Positions 34,955 to 44,244 of a stretch of DNA of 64,000 bases are shown here, one piece after another. Numbering within the stretch: position 1 is the first letter of the stretch; every line of letters starts with the position of its first letter. The translations under genes and the position numbers were made by a program. Under the pieces are notes generated by a model. The model made no database searches. It had not been told where the DNA came from and worked only from the letters and a program-made list of their open reading frames with translations. The DNA comes from Sideroxydans sp. Its GTDB lineage: Bacteria > Pseudomonadota > Gammaproteobacteria > Burkholderiales > Gallionellaceae. The stretch is from the NCBI GenBank assembly GCA_028710605.1, contig JAQTTU010000006.1:1-64000 (forward strand), in the 5' to 3' direction.

Positions 34955-35531
34955 TGGACTCAAATCCTATCTGGACGATCTGGCCAGCGCTTCGCCCGCG
35001 CCCGGCGGCGGCGCGGCGGCAGCGGTGACGGTGGCGCAAGGTTTGGCGCTGCTGTCCATGGTGTGCAACCTGACCATAGGCAAGAAAAAATTCGTCGCCG
35101 TCGAAGATCGGGCGAAGGAAATTCTGGAACAGGTCACGACCATGCGCGCGCAAGCCTTGGCCGAGGCCGAGGCGGATATGCGGGCTTTCGATGCGGTGAT
35201 GGAGGCCTATCAAATTGCCGCAACAAGCGACGAGCAGAGGTTGGCGAAAAAAGTTGCGCTGGCGCAGGCCACGCGCGAGGCGGCGCAGCCTCCTTTCCGG
35301 CTGATGGCATTGGCCTCCCGCGCTTTGCCATTGGCCGATCAACTGGAGAAAATCGGCAACCCGAACGTGTTGAGCGACGTGCTGGTCGGTCGCCATCTGC
35401 TCATTGCCGGATTCAACTCATCCAAAGAAAATGTGGAAGTCAATCTGCGCAACCTTCCCGCCGACGATACGTTTGTCGCCCAAATGCGTGCGGGAATGGA
35501 TGCGCTAGCCGTCAACCTTTCCGGCAAATAA
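34938..35531 (+). CDS. fchA: Methenyl-THF cyclohydrolase / cyclodeaminase-like protein
   Basis: The 197-residue protein is a FTCD_C family member: LDDLASASPAPGGGAAAAVT near the start, the conserved Gly-rich folate-binding loop, and helical bundle after it (DMRAFDAVMEAYQIA). In one-carbon pathways FchA hydrolyses methenyl-THF to formyl-THF. The ATG at 34938 lies inside the folD-like gene (17-bp overlap, GGAAAG upstream), so the two are coupled. Both proteins could carry cyclohydrolase activity. Confidence 0.9.
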   Translation: MNLQLDGLKSYLDDLASASPAPGGGAAAAVTVAQGLALLSMVCNLTIGKKKFVAVEDRAKEILEQVTTMRAQALAEAEADMRAFDAVMEAYQIAATSDEQRLAKKVALAQATREAAQPPFRLMALASRALPLADQLEKIGNPNVLSDVLVGRHLLIAGFNSSKENVEVNLRNLPADDTFVAQMRAGMDALAVNLSGK

Positions 35532-35555
35532 GCGGCTTCGCGTATAATTTGCCGC

Positions 35556-36545
35556 ATGAACAAACCTAATTCTTCCGCCGCCCCGCACGCGCTGGCTCTT
35601 GCCCGTAGCGTGCTGACCATCGAAGCTGCCGCCGTGCAGGCTTTGGTCGAACGTATAGACGAACATTTCCTCAACGCGCTGAACCTGATCCTCGACTGCA
35701 AAGGCCGCGTGATCGTGAGCGGCATGGGCAAGTCGGGGCATATCGCGCGCAAGATCGCGGCGACGTTTTCCAGCACCGGCACGCCCGCTTATTTCGTGCA
35801 TCCGGGCGAGGCCAGCCACGGCGATCTGGGCATGGTGACAGCGCAGGATGTGTTCATCGGCATTTCTTATTCGGGCGAAAGCGACGAGTTGCTGACCATC
35901 GTGCCCGCCGTCAAACGTCAGGGCGCGAAGCTCATCACCCTGACCGGCAACCCGCAGTCCAGTCTGGCGCGCGAAGCCAATGTGCATTTGAATTGTGCGG
36001 TGGAGCAGGAGGCTTGCCCGATGGGCTTGGCCCCGACCGCCAGCACCACCGCCGCGCTGGCGATGGGCGATGCGCTGGCCGTGGCGCTGCTCGATGCCAA
36101 GGGGTTCGGCGAGGAAGATTTCGCGCGCTCGCATCCCGGCGGCAGTCTGGGTCGGCGTTTGCTCACCCATGTGCGCGATGTAATGCACGCGCATGCCAGC
36201 ATTCCGGCGGTGCGCGAGAGTGCGACGCTGGCGGAAGCGGTGCTGGAGATGTCGCGCAAAGGGCTGGGCATGACCGCCATCGTGGACGAAACGCATCACT
36301 TGCTGGGCATTTACACCGACGGCGATTTGCGCCGCACGCTGGAAAAGAAACTGGATTTCGCCAGCACCCCGATCAAAGTAGTGATGTCGGCCAAACCGCG
36401 CAGCATCGGACCCGACGCGCTGGCGGTGGATGCGGTGCAGTTGATGGAACAATACGGCATCAGCCAGTTGCTGGTGGTGGATGCGAGCAACAAAGTGGTG
36501 GGTGCGCTGAATATGCATGACTTGCTAAAAGCGAAGGTCATTTAA
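35556..36545 (+). CDS. kdsD: D-arabinose-5-phosphate isomerase
   Basis: KdsD makes arabinose-5-phosphate from ribulose-5-phosphate, the first step toward Kdo for LPS. The 329 residues hold a SIS domain (VIVSGMGKSGHIARKIAAT, PGEASHGDLGM, ISYSGESDELL) and two CBS domains (about 210-325). The gene heads the kdsD-kdsC-lptCAB block. The stop is directly followed by kdsC. Confidence 0.96.
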   Translation: MNKPNSSAAPHALALARSVLTIEAAAVQALVERIDEHFLNALNLILDCKGRVIVSGMGKSGHIARKIAATFSSTGTPAYFVHPGEASHGDLGMVTAQDVFIGISYSGESDELLTIVPAVKRQGAKLITLTGNPQSSLAREANVHLNCAVEQEACPMGLAPTASTTAALAMGDALAVALLDAKGFGEEDFARSHPGGSLGRRLLTHVRDVMHAHASIPAVRESATLAEAVLEMSRKGLGMTAIVDETHHLLGIYTDGDLRRTLEKKLDFASTPIKVVMSAKPRSIGPDALAVDAVQLMEQYGISQLLVVDASNKVVGALNMHDLLKAKVI

Positions 36546-37067
36546 ATGACGCTGACCGAAAGAATCAAACCGCTGCGCCTGATCGCCTTCGATGTGGACG
36601 GCGTGCTCACCGATGGCGGGTTGTATCTCACCGACTCCGGCGAGGAATTCAAACGCTTCAACACGCTGGACGGTCACGGCTTGAAGATGCTCAAGGCTTC
36701 GGGCGTGGAACTGGCCATCATCACCGGACGCACGTCGCGCTGCGTTGAATTGCGCGCCAAAAATCTCGGTATCACGCGCTTGTATCAGGGCGTGGAGAAC
36801 AAGCTGGCGGCGATGCAGTCGCTGTTGGCCGACATGCAACTCGCGCCGGAAGCCGCCGCGTTCATGGGCGACGATGTGGTCGATCTGCCGGTGATGCGCC
36901 GCGTCGGTCTTGCGCTGAGTGTGCCCGGTGCGCCGCAAGTGGTGCGCGATCACGCGCATTACGTGGCGCAACGCGAAGCCGGTCACGGCGCGGTGCGCGA
37001 AGTGTGCGAGCTCATCATGGCCGCGCAGGGTTCGCTGCAAACTCAACTTGCCCCCTACCTGGACTGA
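36546..37067 (+). CDS. kdsC: Kdo-8-phosphate phosphatase
   Basis: KdsC dephosphorylates Kdo-8-P to Kdo. The 173-residue HAD protein has nucleophile motif FDVDGVLTDG (about 15), TGRTS, and GDDVVDLPVM at the end of the core. It follows kdsD without a gap and its stop overlaps the lptC start (TGATG). Confidence 0.96.
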   Translation: MTLTERIKPLRLIAFDVDGVLTDGGLYLTDSGEEFKRFNTLDGHGLKMLKASGVELAIITGRTSRCVELRAKNLGITRLYQGVENKLAAMQSLLADMQLAPEAAAFMGDDVVDLPVMRRVGLALSVPGAPQVVRDHAHYVAQREAGHGAVREVCELIMAAQGSLQTQLAPYLD

Positions 37068-37654
37068 TGAATACGCAGCAACTCAGCACAAAATTGCGCG
37101 GCTGGTTGCCGCTGCTGCCCGTGCTGCTGTTGCTGTTGGCCAGCTACTGGCTCAGCTTGCAGGTTGCGCCGTTGACCCCGGTCGAGCGCATACAGCGGCA
37201 CGATGTGGATTTCGTTATCGACAAGCTGTCTTCCACCACGTTGAACGATCAGGGGCAGCCGCGCTTCGCGCTTTCCGCCGAGAAAATGTGGCACTACCCG
37301 GACGATGAAACCACGCATTTGCAAATGCCCGTGCTGACCAGTTTTCTCGCCGACCGCCCGCCCAGCCACACCTCGGCCCAAAGCGGCACGATCAATAATC
37401 ACAATACCGATGTGCGGTTGTACGACGAGGTGCAAGTGGTGCGTCCCGCCGGCGGCAATCTGGTCGAACAACGTTTCCAAACCGATTTTTTGCACGTGAT
37501 GCCCGAGCGCGATTTTGCGCAAACCGATCATCCGGTGATGATGGTCAGCGGCAAAAATTCGATCAGCGCGCTGGGCATGGAAATCGACAATCAGGCACGC
37601 ACCGTTAAACTACTTTCGCAAGTCAAAGCCATCCATGAACCGATTCGCAAATAA
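37067..37654 (+). CDS. lptC: LPS export ABC transporter periplasmic protein LptC
   Basis: The 195-residue protein has one N-terminal membrane anchor (LPLLPVLLLLLASYWLSL) and a periplasmic beta-jellyroll (about 45-185, with DKLSSTTLNDQGQPRF and QRFQTDFLHVMPERDFAQTD). LptC carries LPS from LptBFG to LptA. ATG at 37067 overlaps the kdsC stop by one base. It overlaps lptA by 20 bp. Confidence 0.94.
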   Translation: MNTQQLSTKLRGWLPLLPVLLLLLASYWLSLQVAPLTPVERIQRHDVDFVIDKLSSTTLNDQGQPRFALSAEKMWHYPDDETTHLQMPVLTSFLADRPPSHTSAQSGTINNHNTDVRLYDEVQVVRPAGGNLVEQRFQTDFLHVMPERDFAQTDHPVMMVSGKNSISALGMEIDNQARTVKLLSQVKAIHEPIRK

Positions 37655-38255
37655 ATTCTGTCTGCTGTGTTTGCTGCTGCTTTCCAGCACCAACCTTGCT
37701 TTTGCCGAACGCGCCGACCGCGACAAACCGTTGCATCTGGAAGCCAACCGCGTGGTGGTGGACGATGCCAAACAGCGCAGCAGTTTTGAAGGCGAGGTGC
37801 GCCTCACCCAGGGCACGTTGCTGATTCAGGCAGACAAGATAGATGTGACCGAAGATGCCCAGGGCTTCCAGCATTTGAATGCCTCCGGCTCGCCGGCCAA
37901 ATTCTGGCAGCGTTTCGAGGGCTCGAACGAGTATGCGGAAGGCTACGGCGAGCGCATCGAATACGACACGCGCACCGACTCGGTGGATTTTTTTGGCCGT
38001 GCCCGCGTCAAGCGCGGACAGGATGAAGTGTCGGGCGCGCATATCACTTACAGCACCAAGACCGAAGTGTTCGAGGTGCGCGGCAATGCGAGTTCCAGCA
38101 GCAAAGCCCCGACAGGCGACGGACGCGTGCATGCGGTGATCCAGCCCAAGAGCAAGCCCGCGAACAGCAATACTTCCAAGGATGCGCTGACCATCCAGCC
38201 CAGCCCCGCTTTGTCGCCATCCGCAACCGATTCTCCAGAACAAAAACATGAGTGA
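37635..38255 (+). CDS. lptA: LPS transport periplasmic protein LptA
   Basis: The 206-residue protein has a signal peptide ([17 protein letters not shown]) and the OstA/LptA fold ([46 protein letters not shown]). LptA bridges the periplasm for LPS export. The C-terminal about 45 residues are a Ser/Pro-rich tail. It overlaps lptB by 8 bp. Confidence 0.95.
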   Translation: MNRFANKFCLLCLLLLSSTNLAFAERADRDKPLHLEANRVVVDDAKQRSSFEGEVRLTQGTLLIQADKIDVTEDAQGFQHLNASGSPAKFWQRFEGSNEYAEGYGERIEYDTRTDSVDFFGRARVKRGQDEVSGAHITYSTKTEVFEVRGNASSSSKAPTGDGRVHAVIQPKSKPANSNTSKDALTIQPSPALSPSATDSPEQKHE

Positions 38256-38970
38256 ACTTCGCACCGTCTCTCTGAAAAAACGCTACGGTTCGCGCACCGT
38301 GGTGCACGATGTGTCGCTGTCCGTCAAAAGCGGCGAAGTGGTCGGTTTGCTCGGCCCCAATGGCGCGGGCAAGACCACCAGTTTCTACATGATCGTCGGA
38401 CTGGTCGCCACGGATGGCGGCGAGATTCTGATCGACGATGAGAACGTCACCCATTTGCCCATCCACAGGCGCGCGCGTCTGGGCTTGGCTTATCTGCCGC
38501 AGGAAGCGTCCATCTTCCGCCGCCTGACGGTGACGCAGAACATTCAGGCCGTGCTGGAGTTGCACGGTTATTCGGAGGAAGAACAGGCCGCCAAACTGGA
38601 AGCGTTGCTAACCGATTTGCACATCACGCACATCCGCAACAATCCGGCGATCAGCCTGTCCGGCGGCGAGCGGCGGCGGGTGGAGATCGCCCGCGCGCTG
38701 GCCTCAGATCCGCGTTTCATTCTGCTCGACGAGCCGTTCGCCGGGGTTGACCCTATCGCCGTGCTGGACATTCAGCGCATCATCCACTTCCTCAAAGAGC
38801 GCGGCATCGGTGTGCTGATTACCGACCACAATGTGCGCGAAACGCTGGGCATTTGCGACCGCGCCTACATCATCAACGCCGGATCGGTAATGGCCGAGGG
38901 CAAGCCCGATGAAATCATCTATAATGAGGGCGTGAGGAAGGTGTATCTGGGCGAGCACTTCAAACTATAA
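38248..38970 (+). CDS. lptB: LPS export ABC transporter ATPase LptB
   Basis: The 240-residue ATPase powers LPS extraction from the inner membrane. Walker [14 protein letters not shown], signature [15 protein letters not shown], Walker [13 protein letters not shown] and the switch His in ITDHNVRET are all present. It is the typical gene upstream of rpoN, which follows after 31 bp. Confidence 0.97.
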   Translation: MSELRTVSLKKRYGSRTVVHDVSLSVKSGEVVGLLGPNGAGKTTSFYMIVGLVATDGGEILIDDENVTHLPIHRRARLGLAYLPQEASIFRRLTVTQNIQAVLELHGYSEEEQAAKLEALLTDLHITHIRNNPAISLSGGERRRVEIARALASDPRFILLDEPFAGVDPIAVLDIQRIIHFLKERGIGVLITDHNVRETLGICDRAYIINAGSVMAEGKPDEIIYNEGVRKVYLGEHFKL

Positions 38971-39001
38971 GCAGCGCAGCCACAACACCAAATATCCGGC
39001 A

Positions 39002-40429
39002 ATGAAACACACTCTCCAACTCAGGCAATCCCAACATCTGATGCTAACGCCGCAGTTGCAGCAAGCTATCAAGCTGCTGCAACTTTCGACGCTGGAAATC
39101 AATCAGGAAACCGCGCGCCTGCTGGACGAGAACCCCTTCCTCGAACGCGAGGACGACAGCACCAATCAAACCTACAGCGGCAACAGCAGCAACGATACGC
39201 CCGCCCCGGCCAGCACCGGCGAATCTGCCGAGAAAGAACCCGAGCCGCGCAATGGCGACAGCGACTGGCAGGAGCCGTCGTTCTCCTCTTCATCCTCCGC
39301 CAGCCCCGACGACGAGGACGATGGTTACGCCGAGGTGGCCGCCGACAAACCCAGTATGCGCGAGCACTTGTTGTGGCAGTTGAACATGAGCCTGATGGAT
39401 GCGCGCGACAAGAAAATCATCGCGCTGCTGATCGACGCGCTGGACGACAACGGTTATCTGTCGCAGCCGCTACAAGAAATTTTTGAACTGCTGCCGCCCG
39501 AACTGGACATCACGCTGGACGATCTGGAAACGGCGCTGGTGCAGTTGCAATATCTGGACGAACCCGGCATAGGCGCGCGCAACCTGAGCGAATGTCTGGC
39601 GCTGCAATTGCGCGCTTTCCCGGAAGATGTGCCGGGGCGCGATCTGGCGCTGGCGCTGGTCGGCCAGCACTTGGACTTGCTCGCCGCGCGCGATTTCAAT
39701 AAGTTGAAAAAAGCCTTGCGCTGCGACGACGATGCGCTGCGTTGCGCGCAGGATCTGATCGTGCATCTGCAACCCAAACCCGGCGCGGCGTTCGAACATA
39801 GAGCCGCAGACTATGTGGTGCCGGATGTGCTGGTGGAACGCGTTAACGGTGTCTGGCGCGCGCGCTTGAACCCGGAGGCGATGCCGCGTCTGCGCATCAA
39901 TCAGGTGTATGCCAACATCCTGCAACGGCGCGGCGAAACCAGCCAGCAGGAGATGGCCGGGCAATTGCAGGAAGCGCGCTGGTTCATCAAAAATCTGCAA
40001 CAGCGCTTCGAGACCATCTTGCGCGTGTCGCAAGCCATCGTCGAGCGCCAGCGCCAGTTCTTCGAGCACGGCGACATCGCCATGCGCCCGCTGGTGCTGC
40101 GCGAGATCGCGGAACAGCTCGAACTGCACGAATCCACCATTTCGCGCGTGACCACGCAGAAGTTCATGCTCACCCCGCGCGGCATCTACGAATTCAAGTA
40201 TTTCTTTGGCAGCGGTCTGGCTACCGAAGCGGGCGGCGCGTGTTCTTCCACCGCCATCCGCGCTCTTATCAAGCAACTGGTCAGCGAAGAGGATGGCAAA
40301 CATCCGCTCACCGACAGCCGCATGTCAGAAATCCTGGCACAGCAGGGCATTTTGGTCGCCCGCCGTACCGTGGCAAAATACCGGGAGGGGATGAACATCC
40401 TTCCGGTAAATCTTCGTAAATCACTCTAA
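39002..40429 (+). CDS. rpoN: RNA polymerase sigma-54 factor
   Basis: The 475-residue protein has the Gln-rich region I (LQLRQSQHLMLTPQLQQAIK), an acidic region II (about 45-115), core-binding region III, and the RpoN box ARRTVAKYRE near the C-terminus. It directs transcription of enhancer-dependent promoters. The neighbours hpf and ptsN are the usual nitrogen-PTS partners. Confidence 0.97.
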   Translation: MKHTLQLRQSQHLMLTPQLQQAIKLLQLSTLEINQETARLLDENPFLEREDDSTNQTYSGNSSNDTPAPASTGESAEKEPEPRNGDSDWQEPSFSSSSSASPDDEDDGYAEVAADKPSMREHLLWQLNMSLMDARDKKIIALLIDALDDNGYLSQPLQEIFELLPPELDITLDDLETALVQLQYLDEPGIGARNLSECLALQLRAFPEDVPGRDLALALVGQHLDLLAARDFNKLKKALRCDDDALRCAQDLIVHLQPKPGAAFEHRAADYVVPDVLVERVNGVWRARLNPEAMPRLRINQVYANILQRRGETSQQEMAGQLQEARWFIKNLQQRFETILRVSQAIVERQRQFFEHGDIAMRPLVLREIAEQLELHESTISRVTTQKFMLTPRGIYEFKYFFGSGLATEAGGACSSTAIRALIKQLVSEEDGKHPLTDSRMSEILAQQGILVARRTVAKYREGMNILPVNLRKSL

Positions 40430-40446
40430 CCATAAAGGAGCAGGCC

Positions 40447-40770
40447 ATGAACCTCAACCTCACAGGACGTCACCTCGAAATCACTCCGGCCATCCGCGAA
40501 CATGTATTGAGCAAGCTGGACAAGGTCAAACGCCATTTCGACAACGTGATCGACATCAACGTAATCCTGTCGGTCGATAAGCTGGTGCAGAAGGCTGAAG
40601 CCACCGTGCATGTTTCCGGCAAGAATATCTTCGCCGAAACCGAGGATGCCAATCTGTATGTGGCCATCGACGCTCTGATCGACTCGCTGGATCGCCAGGT
40701 GTTGAAGCACAAGGAAAAAGGCACTGCGCGCCGCCATGACGAAACCGGCAAACAGGTCGTAGCTGAATGA
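40447..40770 (+). CDS. hpf: Ribosome hibernation-promoting factor (short form)
   Basis: The 107-residue protein begins NLNLTGRHLEITPAIREHV and has the beta-alpha-beta-beta-beta-alpha pattern of HPF/YfiA. HPF binds the 30S decoding site and promotes 100S dimers in stationary phase. The AAAGGAG site is just upstream. A Rho-independent terminator follows at 40778. Confidence 0.94.
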   Translation: MNLNLTGRHLEITPAIREHVLSKLDKVKRHFDNVIDINVILSVDKLVQKAEATVHVSGKNIFAETEDANLYVAIDALIDSLDRQVLKHKEKGTARRHDETGKQVVAE

Positions 40771-40777
40771 AGCAACA

Positions 40778-40810
40778 CGGGGCAGCCAGAAGTGGTTGCC
40801 CCGTTTTTTT
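40778..40810 (+). terminator. Rho-independent terminator after hpf
   Basis: Stem CGGGGCA/TGCCCCG with inner pairing is followed by seven T. It separates hpf from ptsN, so part of the ptsN transcript must read through or start locally. Confidence 0.85.
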
Positions 40811-40827
40811 GTATCGGTGAAATCGCC

Positions 40828-41286
40828 ATGAGTCTAATCAGTAAAATTTTGACACCGGAAAACGTGTTGCTGGACAGCGAGTCCGCCAGCAAGAAACGCG
40901 TGTTCGAACGTGTCGGGCTGTTGTTCGAGAACACACTGAACATCGCGCGCAGCCAAGTGTTCGACAGTCTGTTTGCACGCGAAAAACTCGGCTCCACCGG
41001 CTTGGGTCAGGGCGTGGCAATTCCGCACGGTCGCGTGAAAGGGTTGCGCGATGCGGCAGCCGCTTTCGTCAAAATGCAACACCCGATTCCTTTCGATGCG
41101 CCGGACGGACTGCCGGTGAATTTCATATTCGTGTTGCTGGTGCCCGAGCGCGCCACCGACATGCATTTGCAACTGCTGGGCGAACTGGCGCAAATGTTCA
41201 GCGACCAATCGTTCCGCGAACAATTGCAGGCCGCCGACGATCCGGCAGCGATCCATCAATTGTTTGTGAACTGGAAAACGACTTGA
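40828..41286 (+). CDS. ptsN: PTS IIA-like nitrogen regulatory protein PtsN
   Basis: The 152-residue EIIA-Ntr protein has the phosphorylated His in GVAIPHGRV (about residue 65) and ends in a normal IIA fold. It links PTS phosphorylation state to nitrogen and potassium control. I chose ATG at 40828: the longer frame would begin inside the terminator hairpin at 40792. Confidence 0.94.
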   Translation: MSLISKILTPENVLLDSESASKKRVFERVGLLFENTLNIARSQVFDSLFAREKLGSTGLGQGVAIPHGRVKGLRDAAAAFVKMQHPIPFDAPDGLPVNFIFVLLVPERATDMHLQLLGELAQMFSDQSFREQLQAADDPAAIHQLFVNWKTT

Positions 41287-41311
41287 GTTATGAGCATTAA
41301 AAACTCACTTC

Positions 41312-41386
41312 AGCCACGGATACACACGGATGAAACACGGATGAAACCGGTGTTAATCCGTGTTTCATCCGTGTTCATCCGTGGCT
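41312..41386. repeat. Inverted repeat, about 31-bp arms
   Basis: Arms 41312-41342 (AGCCACGGATACACACGGAT...) and 41356-41386 are complementary with 2-3 mismatches. ACACGGATGA units recur within each arm. It lies just upstream of hprK. Confidence 0.85.
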
Positions 41387-41403
41387 AATAAAGGTTTTTC
41401 AAA

Positions 41404-42339
41404 ATGAGCCAGGTCAACATCCGCCAACTGTTCGCCGACAAACAGGAGCGTCTCGGCCTGACTTGGGTGGGCGGTGCAGAGGGCGCGGATCGCGTGCTGG
41501 ATAGTGACACGGTCAACGCCTCCAACCGTGGCTGGATAGGCCACATGAACCTGATCCACCCGAACTGGGTGCAGGTGTTAAGCAACGTGGAACTGGATTA
41601 TCTGCATTCGCTTTCACCCGCCGATCTGTCGATTGCACTGAAGCAACTGGAACAGGGGCAGCCGCTGTGCCTGATCGTGGCGGGCAATACCGAGATCCCG
41701 CGCGGGCTGCTGGATTTTGCCAACCGCACCCACACGCCGTTGTTCCATTCGCCGTTGGCCAGCGTGCAGTTGATGTGGATGATCCGCCACTACATCGTCA
41801 AAGGCCTGGCCGATGCCACCACGCGCCACGGCGTATTCCTCGATGCGCTGGGCGTGGGCGTGATGATTACCGGCGACAGCGGTGTCGGCAAAAGCGAACT
41901 GGCATTGGAACTCATCACGCGCGGCAGCGGTTTGGTGGCGGACGATGTCACTGAAATTTACCGCATCTCGCCGGAAACGCTGGAAGGCCGCTGCCCCGAA
42001 TTGCTGCTCAATTTTCTCGAAGTGCGCGGTCTGGGCATGCTCAACATCCGCACCATGTTTGGCGAGACCGCCGTGCGCCGCAAAAAAAGCCTGAAGCTGA
42101 TCGTGCATCTGTATCGTCCGCCGCACGACGACCTGTCGAAACTGGAGCGGCTGCCCGCCTCAGGTTTCGAGGAAATTCTCGGAGTCAAAATCAGCAAGGT
42201 TGAGATTCCCGTGATGGCGGGTCGCAATCTCGCGGTACTGGTGGAGGCCGCCGCGCGCAACTTCGTGTTGCAACAACGCGGCATCGATTCCATGCAGGAA
42301 TTCATCACGCGCCAAGAGCAGCATCTCACCGGAGACTGA
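41404..42339 (+). CDS. hprK: HPr(Ser) kinase/phosphorylase
   Basis: The 311-residue protein has the N-terminal MurF-like domain and a C-terminal kinase with Walker [15 protein letters not shown] (about 157-170) and the HprK signature [16 protein letters not shown]. It phosphorylates Ser46 of HPr and reverses this. In betaproteobacteria it acts in an incomplete regulatory PTS. It is followed after 4 bp by rapZ. Confidence 0.96.
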   Translation: MSQVNIRQLFADKQERLGLTWVGGAEGADRVLDSDTVNASNRGWIGHMNLIHPNWVQVLSNVELDYLHSLSPADLSIALKQLEQGQPLCLIVAGNTEIPRGLLDFANRTHTPLFHSPLASVQLMWMIRHYIVKGLADATTRHGVFLDALGVGVMITGDSGVGKSELALELITRGSGLVADDVTEIYRISPETLEGRCPELLLNFLEVRGLGMLNIRTMFGETAVRRKKSLKLIVHLYRPPHDDLSKLERLPASGFEEILGVKISKVEIPVMAGRNLAVLVEAAARNFVLQQRGIDSMQEFITRQEQHLTGD

Positions 42340-42343
42340 GCGC

Positions 42344-43183
42344 ATGCAACTGTTCTTGATCAGCGGCTTGTCCGGCTCCGGCAAAAGCGTCGCGCTCAAG
42401 ACACTGGAAGATTCCGGCTTCTTCTGCGTGGACAATCTGCCCGCCGAGCTTTTGAATGCCCTGATAGACACGCTCTGGCAATCCGGTCAGAAACGTATCG
42501 CGGTCAGCGTCGATGTGCGCAGCGCAAAAAGCCTGCCCCTTCTGCCGCAAAACATTCAGAGCATGAAACGTCAGGGACTGGATGTGCAACTGCTGTTCCT
42601 TGATGCCAAGACCGACACGCTGGTCAAGCGATTTTCCGAGACGCGCCGCATGCACCCGCTCAACGACGGCATTCTCACGCTGCCCGAATGCGTGACCAAG
42701 GAGCGAGAACTACTACACCGCATCAGCGAGATCGGCCACCACATTGACACTAGCGACCTCAACGCCAACGCGTTGCGCGCCTGGGTCAAACAATTTATCA
42801 AACTTGATCGCGCCAGAATGACCCTGTTGTTTCAGTCTTTCGGTTTCAAGCACGGCATCCCGCTGGATGCCGATTTGGTGTTTGATGTGCGCTGCCTGCC
42901 CAACCCTTATTACGACCCCAAACTGCGCGCGCTCACCGGGCGCGACCCCGAAGTCATCGCTTTTCTGGAACAATCGCTTTCTACGCGCAAAATGCTGTCC
43001 GACATCCGCACTTTCGTAGAGGATTGGCTGCCAGGGTATATCTCTGACAATCGCATCTATCTGACGGTAGCCATCGGTTGCACCGGCGGCCAGCACCGTT
43101 CAGTCTATCTCGTCGAACAACTCGCGCTTTATTTCACCACCATGCAACAAGTGCTGGTGCGTCACCGCGAATTCGCGGGCTAA
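42344..43183 (+). CDS. rapZ: RNase adapter protein RapZ
   Basis: The 279-residue protein has N-terminal Walker [17 protein letters not shown], then the conserved [12 protein letters not shown] and the C-terminal [17 protein letters not shown]. In E. coli RapZ binds GlmZ sRNA and presents it to RNase E. The hprK-rapZ pair is conserved. Confidence 0.96.
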   Translation: MQLFLISGLSGSGKSVALKTLEDSGFFCVDNLPAELLNALIDTLWQSGQKRIAVSVDVRSAKSLPLLPQNIQSMKRQGLDVQLLFLDAKTDTLVKRFSETRRMHPLNDGILTLPECVTKERELLHRISEIGHHIDTSDLNANALRAWVKQFIKLDRARMTLLFQSFGFKHGIPLDADLVFDVRCLPNPYYDPKLRALTGRDPEVIAFLEQSLSTRKMLSDIRTFVEDWLPGYISDNRIYLTVAIGCTGGQHRSVYLVEQLALYFTTMQQVLVRHREFAG

Positions 43184-43217
43184 TACCCCTCCCTCCTTTA
43201 GCTTCGTGCCAAGATTT

Positions 43218-43580
43218 ATGTACATCAAACCCGGAGACTTCCTCACGCTGCTGGCAGGAACGATAGGGACGCTATGGATTTCAGCTGCAGTCTGGTCAGG
43301 CGGTGTTGCCGACACTGCCGTCATCCGCAGCGGCGGAAAAATATTCCGCGAAGTGCCGCTGTCGCGCGACCAGCAAATCGAAGTCCCCGGCCCGCTCGGC
43401 ACCAGCATCATCACCATCGAAAAACGCAAAGCGCGTATCACCTCCGACCCCAGCCCCAGACAATATTGCGTGCGCCAGGGCTGGCTGCAACAGGCAGGCG
43501 AAATTGCCATTTGTTTGCCGAATGAAGTGAGCGTGGAACTGAAGGGCGGCGCGAAAAAATATGACAGCCTCAACTACTGA
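43218..43580 (+). CDS. NusG domain II-containing protein
   Basis: A 120-residue protein with one N-terminal membrane segment (FLTLLAGTIGTLWISAAVW) and a beta-rich extracytoplasmic part containing ITIEKRKARI and SPRQYCVRQGWLQQAGEIAICLPN. This family has a NusG-II-like fold and often lies next to Gx transporter or Rnf/ApbE genes. ATG at 43218 is preferred; a GTG lies at 43206. It overlaps the next gene by 20 bp. The role is unknown. Confidence 0.8.
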   Translation: MYIKPGDFLTLLAGTIGTLWISAAVWSGGVADTAVIRSGGKIFREVPLSRDQQIEVPGPLGTSIITIEKRKARITSDPSPRQYCVRQGWLQQAGEIAICLPNEVSVELKGGAKKYDSLNY

Positions 43581-44196
43581 CAAGCAGGATTCAGGATTGA
43601 GGATTGAGGAGCGAGGAGAACCCGCTGCTCCGCACTTATCTCAATCCTCAATCCTCAATCCTCAATCCTTGCACGATCCCCAATCCTCAATCCTGTTAGA
43701 CACCACCCAGGAAGACCACCATATCGCGCGCATGGCGGCGGTGGCACTCGGCCTCACGGTGCTGGAGAACGCCATCCCCACGCCCTTGCCCGGGGTGAAG
43801 CCGGGGCTGGCCAACATCGTCACGCTGATCGTGCTGGCGCGTTACGGCTGGCGTGCGGCGGTGTGGGTATCGTTGTTGCGCGTGCTGGCGGGCAGCCTGT
43901 TGTTCGGCAATTTTCTCGCCCCGGGATTTTTTCTCAGCCTGTCCGGTGCGGTGTGCAGCCTCGCCGCGCTCGCGCTGAGCATGCACCTGCCGCAGCGTTT
44001 TTTCGGCGCGGTCACCCACAGCATCCTCGCCGCCTTCGCCCACATCGCCGGACAAATGGCTGTGGTCTATCTGTGGCTCATCCCGCACAGCGGCATCGCC
44101 TATCTGATTCCAATTTTTGCCAGCGCAGCGCTGGTGTTCGGCACGGTGAACGGACTGATCGCGGCGAGGTTTATGCACGAAGCCCCAACCCGTTGA
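43561..44196 (+). CDS. Gx transporter family protein (heptaprenyl-diphosphate synthase component I-like)
   Basis: The 211-residue membrane protein has about five or six helices and the family signature ENAIPTPLPGVKPGLANIVT (about 73-92). The family is named after heptaprenyl-diphosphate synthase component I but is a probable ECF-type transporter substrate component. The first about 50 residues are a translated CAATCCTC-rich inverted repeat. It overlaps the NusG-II gene, its usual partner. Confidence 0.82.
   Translation: MTASTTDKQDSGLRIEERGEPAAPHLSQSSILNPQSLHDPQSSILLDTTQEDHHIARMAAVALGLTVLENAIPTPLPGVKPGLANIVTLIVLARYGWRAAVWVSLLRVLAGSLLFGNFLAPGFFLSLSGAVCSLAALALSMHLPQRFFGAVTHSILAAFAHIAGQMAVVYLWLIPHSGIAYLIPIFASAALVFGTVNGLIAARFMHEAPTR
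43586..43695. repeat. CAATCCTC-type inverted repeat
   Basis: GGATTGAGGATTGAGGAGCG on the left and CTCAATCCTCAATCCTCAAT on the right are complementary tandem copies of an 8-bp unit. The whole element is in frame at the start of the Gx transporter gene. Confidence 0.85.
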
Positions 44197-44244
44197 CGGG
44201 ATGGGGCTTCGCGAAAGAGTGGCTCGACCCGATCCGGTGAAACG

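Noticed and set aside
43586..43695. CRISPR-like array
   Set aside because: The units are adjacent 8-bp tandems and their inverted copies, without spacers or cas genes.
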